Source: an uncultured Sediminibacterium sp.
GTDB taxonomy: Bacteria; Bacteroidota; Bacteroidia; Chitinophagales; Chitinophagaceae
Length of the DNA stretch: 64,000 nucleotides
Direction of reading: 5' to 3'
NCBI GenBank assembly: GCA_937911175.1
Contig: CALDSE010000012.1
Span: 1 to 64,000, forward strand
Below the pieces are notes generated by a model. The model made no database searches. It was not told the DNA's origin and worked only from the letters and a program-made list of their open reading frames with translations. The position numbers and the translations under genes were made by a program. Below, in pieces: positions 60,853 to 64,000 of the stretch. The stretch's first letter is position 1, and the number at the start of each line of letters is the position of its first letter.

Positions 60853-62622
60853 ATGAATTTAATAACTCTTTTAAAACAGACCACGTCAACTAGCTTAGAT
60901 AGCTTATACCAGGTTAAAATACAACCTGATCAAGTATTAGTGAATGCCACTAAGCCTGAATTTGAAGGAGACTATACCATTGTACTTTTTGCCTTCGTAA
61001 AACAATTAGGCAAGAACCCTGAACAAGTGGGCAACGATTTAGGCAATGCTATGCAAAAGGCGCTACCTAGTATAATTACTAAGTTCAATATTGTAAAAGG
61101 GTTTTTAAATTTTACGATTAGCAACGACTATTGGTTAGAGTTTATAAAAAACCTTTCACCTAATGAGTTAATGCCTGCTATTAAGCATAAAAGAAAAATT
61201 ATGGTGGAGTACTCCTCCCCTAATACCAATAAGCCTTTACACTTAGGGCATTTAAGAAATAATTTTTTAGGATGGAGTATTGCTGAAATTTTAAAACTGC
61301 AAGGAAATGAAGTGGTGAAAACTTGTATAGTAAATGACAGAGGTATACATATTTGCAAGAGCATGATTGCTTGGCATTTATTTGCAAGTGGCGCAACACC
61401 TGAATCAAGCCATAAAAAAGGCGACCACTTCGTGGGAGACTATTATGTAAAATACAACGATGCTTATAAAGCCCAAGTAGCTGAATTAGTGGCTGGTGGT
61501 ATGATGCAAGAGACTGCAGAAAAAGAAGCCCCTATTTTAAAAGGTGCTCAGGAAATGTTATTGAAATGGGAACAAGGAGATGCTGCCACTTTGGATTTAT
61601 GGAAGAAAATGAATGCTTGGGTATACGAAGGCTTTGAAGTCACTTATAAAAAAATTGGTTCGGACTTTTTCAAAACCTATTATGAAAGCAATACTTATTT
61701 ATTAGGCAAGGAATTAGTAGAAGAAGGACTTACTAAAAAAGTATTTTATCAAAAAGAAGATAGTTCTGTTTGGATTGACTTAACACCCGATGGCTTAGAT
61801 GAAAAAATTGTGCGTCGCAAGGACGGTACTTCAGTGTATATGACCCAGGATATTGGACTAGCTCAATTAAAACAAAAAGAGTTTAATACCGATGCCAGTA
61901 TTTATGTGGTCGGTGATGAACAAAATTATCATTTCAAAGTTTTAAAATTAATTTGCCAAAAATTAAAACAACCTGCTGCAGATGGTATTTACCATTTAAG
62001 TTATGGCATGGTGGAACTACCTACTGGTAAAATGAAAAGCCGTGAAGGAACTGTAGTGGACGCCGATGATTTAGTAGACGAGATGATTAATATCTCAAAA
62101 GAAAAAACAGAAGCCTTGGGTAAGGTTTCCGATTTTACCAAGGAACAACTTACTGAACTATATAATACCATTGGACTAGGTGCCCTTAAATTTTTCTTAT
62201 TAAGAGTAGACCCTAAAAAGAAAATGATATTCAACCCAGAAGAAAGTATCGACTTTCATGGCTTTACCGGGCCTTTTATTCAATATACACATGCGCGTAT
62301 TAAAAGTATATTAAGAAAAACAGGTACAGCGGTAAGCATTACCCCTAATGAACTACTTCCTTTAGAAAAACAATTGGCTATTGAGCTTTCCACCTTCCCA
62401 GAAGTGGTGAATGAAGCGGCTGACAATTTAGACCCGTCTAAACTAGCCATCTATACTTTTAACCTAGCTAAATTATTCAATACCTTTTACGCCGAGCATT
62501 CTATTTCAAATGCAGAATCGGAAGTAAAAAAACAATTGAGAATTCAATTGGGTATTTTAACAGCGGCTACTTTACAAAAAGCCATGAGCGCTTTAGGTAT
62601 TGCTGTGCCAGAACAGATGTAA
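60853..62622 (+). CDS. argS: Arginyl-tRNA synthetase
   Basis: VEYSSPNTNKPLHLGHLRNNFLG (HIGH-like HLGH), KMKSREGTVVDADDLVDEM, C-terminal DALR-like domain. Confidence 0.96.
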   Translation: MNLITLLKQTTSTSLDSLYQVKIQPDQVLVNATKPEFEGDYTIVLFAFVKQLGKNPEQVGNDLGNAMQKALPSIITKFNIVKGFLNFTISNDYWLEFIKNLSPNELMPAIKHKRKIMVEYSSPNTNKPLHLGHLRNNFLGWSIAEILKLQGNEVVKTCIVNDRGIHICKSMIAWHLFASGATPESSHKKGDHFVGDYYVKYNDAYKAQVAELVAGGMMQETAEKEAPILKGAQEMLLKWEQGDAATLDLWKKMNAWVYEGFEVTYKKIGSDFFKTYYESNTYLLGKELVEEGLTKKVFYQKEDSSVWIDLTPDGLDEKIVRRKDGTSVYMTQDIGLAQLKQKEFNTDASIYVVGDEQNYHFKVLKLICQKLKQPAADGIYHLSYGMVELPTGKMKSREGTVVDADDLVDEMINISKEKTEALGKVSDFTKEQLTELYNTIGLGALKFFLLRVDPKKKMIFNPEESIDFHGFTGPFIQYTHARIKSILRKTGTAVSITPNELLPLEKQLAIELSTFPEVVNEAADNLDPSKLAIYTFNLAKLFNTFYAEHSISNAESEVKKQLRIQLGILTAATLQKAMSALGIAVPEQM

Positions 62623-62650
62623 ACTTAATATTACGCTAGTTTTAATTTAC

Positions 62651-63277
62651 TTAAGACCTTTTTAACTTGGAATTATTATACACTTCTGGTGTATCCTCTT
62701 CAAACCCCCACTGCGTTAATAAAGTTTCCATTTGTGCTTGCGGCAAAGAAGCTTTTTCATAATGGCCCGCATTCATTTTCTGACGCATGGCTTCATAAAT
62801 ACTCACTGCACAAGCCACCGATATATTTAAGCTTTGGATAATACCCATTTGTGGTATAATAAAATTACCATCGGCTAAATTTCTAAATTCTTCTGTCACT
62901 CCCGCATGTTCATTGCCAAAAACTAAGGCCACCGATTCTGTAAAATTAATATCATGCAGGCTTACTGCATCACTGGACAAATGCGTGGTTAAAATTTTAC
63001 TGAATTTTTTTCTAAGTTCCTTCACGCAGTCTTCCAAGGTTTCGAACTCATGAATGGTTAACCATTTTAAGGCGCTACTACTACTTCTATAGCCCCATTT
63101 TTTATGCCTCGGTATTTTAGTGGTAAGTACATATACTTCTTGTATACCCACCGCATCACAGGTGCGCATTACGGCAGAAACATTATGCGGATCTTGCACA
63201 TTCTCAAGTACAACTGTCAAGTTAGCTTGTCGCTTACTTAATACTTTTAATAATTTTTCACTACGTTCTGGTGTCAT
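62651..63277 (-). CDS. SpoU/TrmH-family RNA 2'-O-methyltransferase
   Basis: VVLENVQDPHNVSAVMRTCDAVGIQEVYVL, ALVFGNEHAGVTEE, IIPQMGIIQSLNISVACAVSIYEAM. Confidence 0.92.
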   Translation of the reverse strand: MTPERSEKLLKVLSKRQANLTVVLENVQDPHNVSAVMRTCDAVGIQEVYVLTTKIPRHKKWGYRSSSSALKWLTIHEFETLEDCVKELRKKFSKILTTHLSSDAVSLHDINFTESVALVFGNEHAGVTEEFRNLADGNFIIPQMGIIQSLNISVACAVSIYEAMRQKMNAGHYEKASLPQAQMETLLTQWGFEEDTPEVYNNSKLKRS

Positions 63278-63325
63278 ACAATTTATTTCAAATTAAAATA
63301 AAGATAATTTATTTTAAAAAATTAA

Positions 63326-64000
63326 TTATCTTTTAAAAGGCATCGCATATTGCACACCTAAGCCTGGTTTTGGCAATGGCATTATTTTGCCCTTATTATT
63401 TTCCATATTATAATCAAGCCCATGTCCATTTAATTCTGTCATAAGTAATGGGCCATCCATATCTACATAATCAAGTTGTGGCAAGAACTGCGCAATAGCA
63501 GCAGAACCTATCACCGACTCATTCATGCTACCCATCATTACTTTCATGCCTAAAGTCTTTGCCTCCTTTATCATTCTAAGTGCTGGCGTAAGCCCACTAC
63601 ATTTAGTTAATTTAATATTAATACCATGAAAATAATGCGCACAAGCAGCTACGTCTTTTTCAAATACACAGGACTCATCTGCAAATAAAGGCAGCACTGA
63701 AGTCGCTTTTAATTGCGCCATCCCTTCCCAATTATCTTTAGCCAAAGGTTGTTCCACTAATTCTACACCTAATTTTGCAAGCGCTGGAATTTTTTGTAAG
63801 GCTTCTTCGGTGGTCCATCCTGCATTGGCATCCACACGAAGTGGCGCAGTTGTATGTGCACGAATTGCTGTAATCATTTCAATATCGTAATCGGTGCCTA
63901 CTTTAATTTTATAAATTGGCCAAGGATGGGCCTTCATTTTCTCTACCATTTTATCTATAGAATCAATTCCTAAGGTATAATCACAAATAGGTGTGGGGGT
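63326..64000 (-). CDS. Enolase-superfamily dipeptide epimerase (mandelate racemase-like); 5' end outside window
   Basis: YKIKVGTD...LRVDANAGWTTEEALQKIPALAKLGVELVEQPL, LFADESC, INIKLTKCSGLTPALRMI, MMGSMNESVIGSAA. The frame stays open to base 64000 (TPTPICDYTLGIDSIDK). Confidence 0.9.
   Translation of the reverse strand, partial: TPTPICDYTLGIDSIDKMVEKMKAHPWPIYKIKVGTDYDIEMITAIRAHTTAPLRVDANAGWTTEEALQKIPALAKLGVELVEQPLAKDNWEGMAQLKATSVLPLFADESCVFEKDVAACAHYFHGINIKLTKCSGLTPALRMIKEAKTLGMKVMMGSMNESVIGSAAIAQFLPQLDYVDMDGPLLMTELNGHGLDYNMENNKGKIMPLPKPGLGVQYAMPFKR

Overview
The window is a contiguous stretch of a low-GC Bacteroidetes chromosome. The lineage looks Chitinophagaceae-like, judged from protein style and TAnnTTTG promoters; this is inference only. 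It is densely packed with mostly housekeeping genes. I support about 60 protein-coding genes, three tRNAs (Val-TAC on -, Arg-TCT on +, Leu-CAA on +), a bacterial RNase P RNA (rnpB, -) and several intrinsic terminators. I see no CRISPR array, prophage, IS element or rRNA operon. Recognisable blocks are: topoisomerase IV (parE/parC) with DUF1835, cupin and CvfB-like genes; an envelope-biogenesis block (lptD-like, divergent from amidase, MlaD and OstA-like genes); rpmB-rpmG-DUF4295; sdhCAB; katG; dnaK; argS. The items most worth a second look are: (1) a divergent class I isoprenoid-synthase-like protein at 24921-25907 with DDxxD-like and squalene/phytoene-synthase-like QLTNDLYDIYKD motifs, beside a secreted DsrE / TsdA-like dihaem cytochrome cluster; (2) a complete RF2 programmed +1 frameshift site that the ORF track splits; (3) a YkgJ-family gene whose conserved-looking N-terminus has no ATG/GTG/TTG start; (4) an unexplained hairpin-rich element downstream of tRNA-Leu; (5) a recurrent TAnnTTTG promoter, including a near-identical core shared by rnpB and rpmB. 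Product names come from motif and family recognition by eye. No database search was run.
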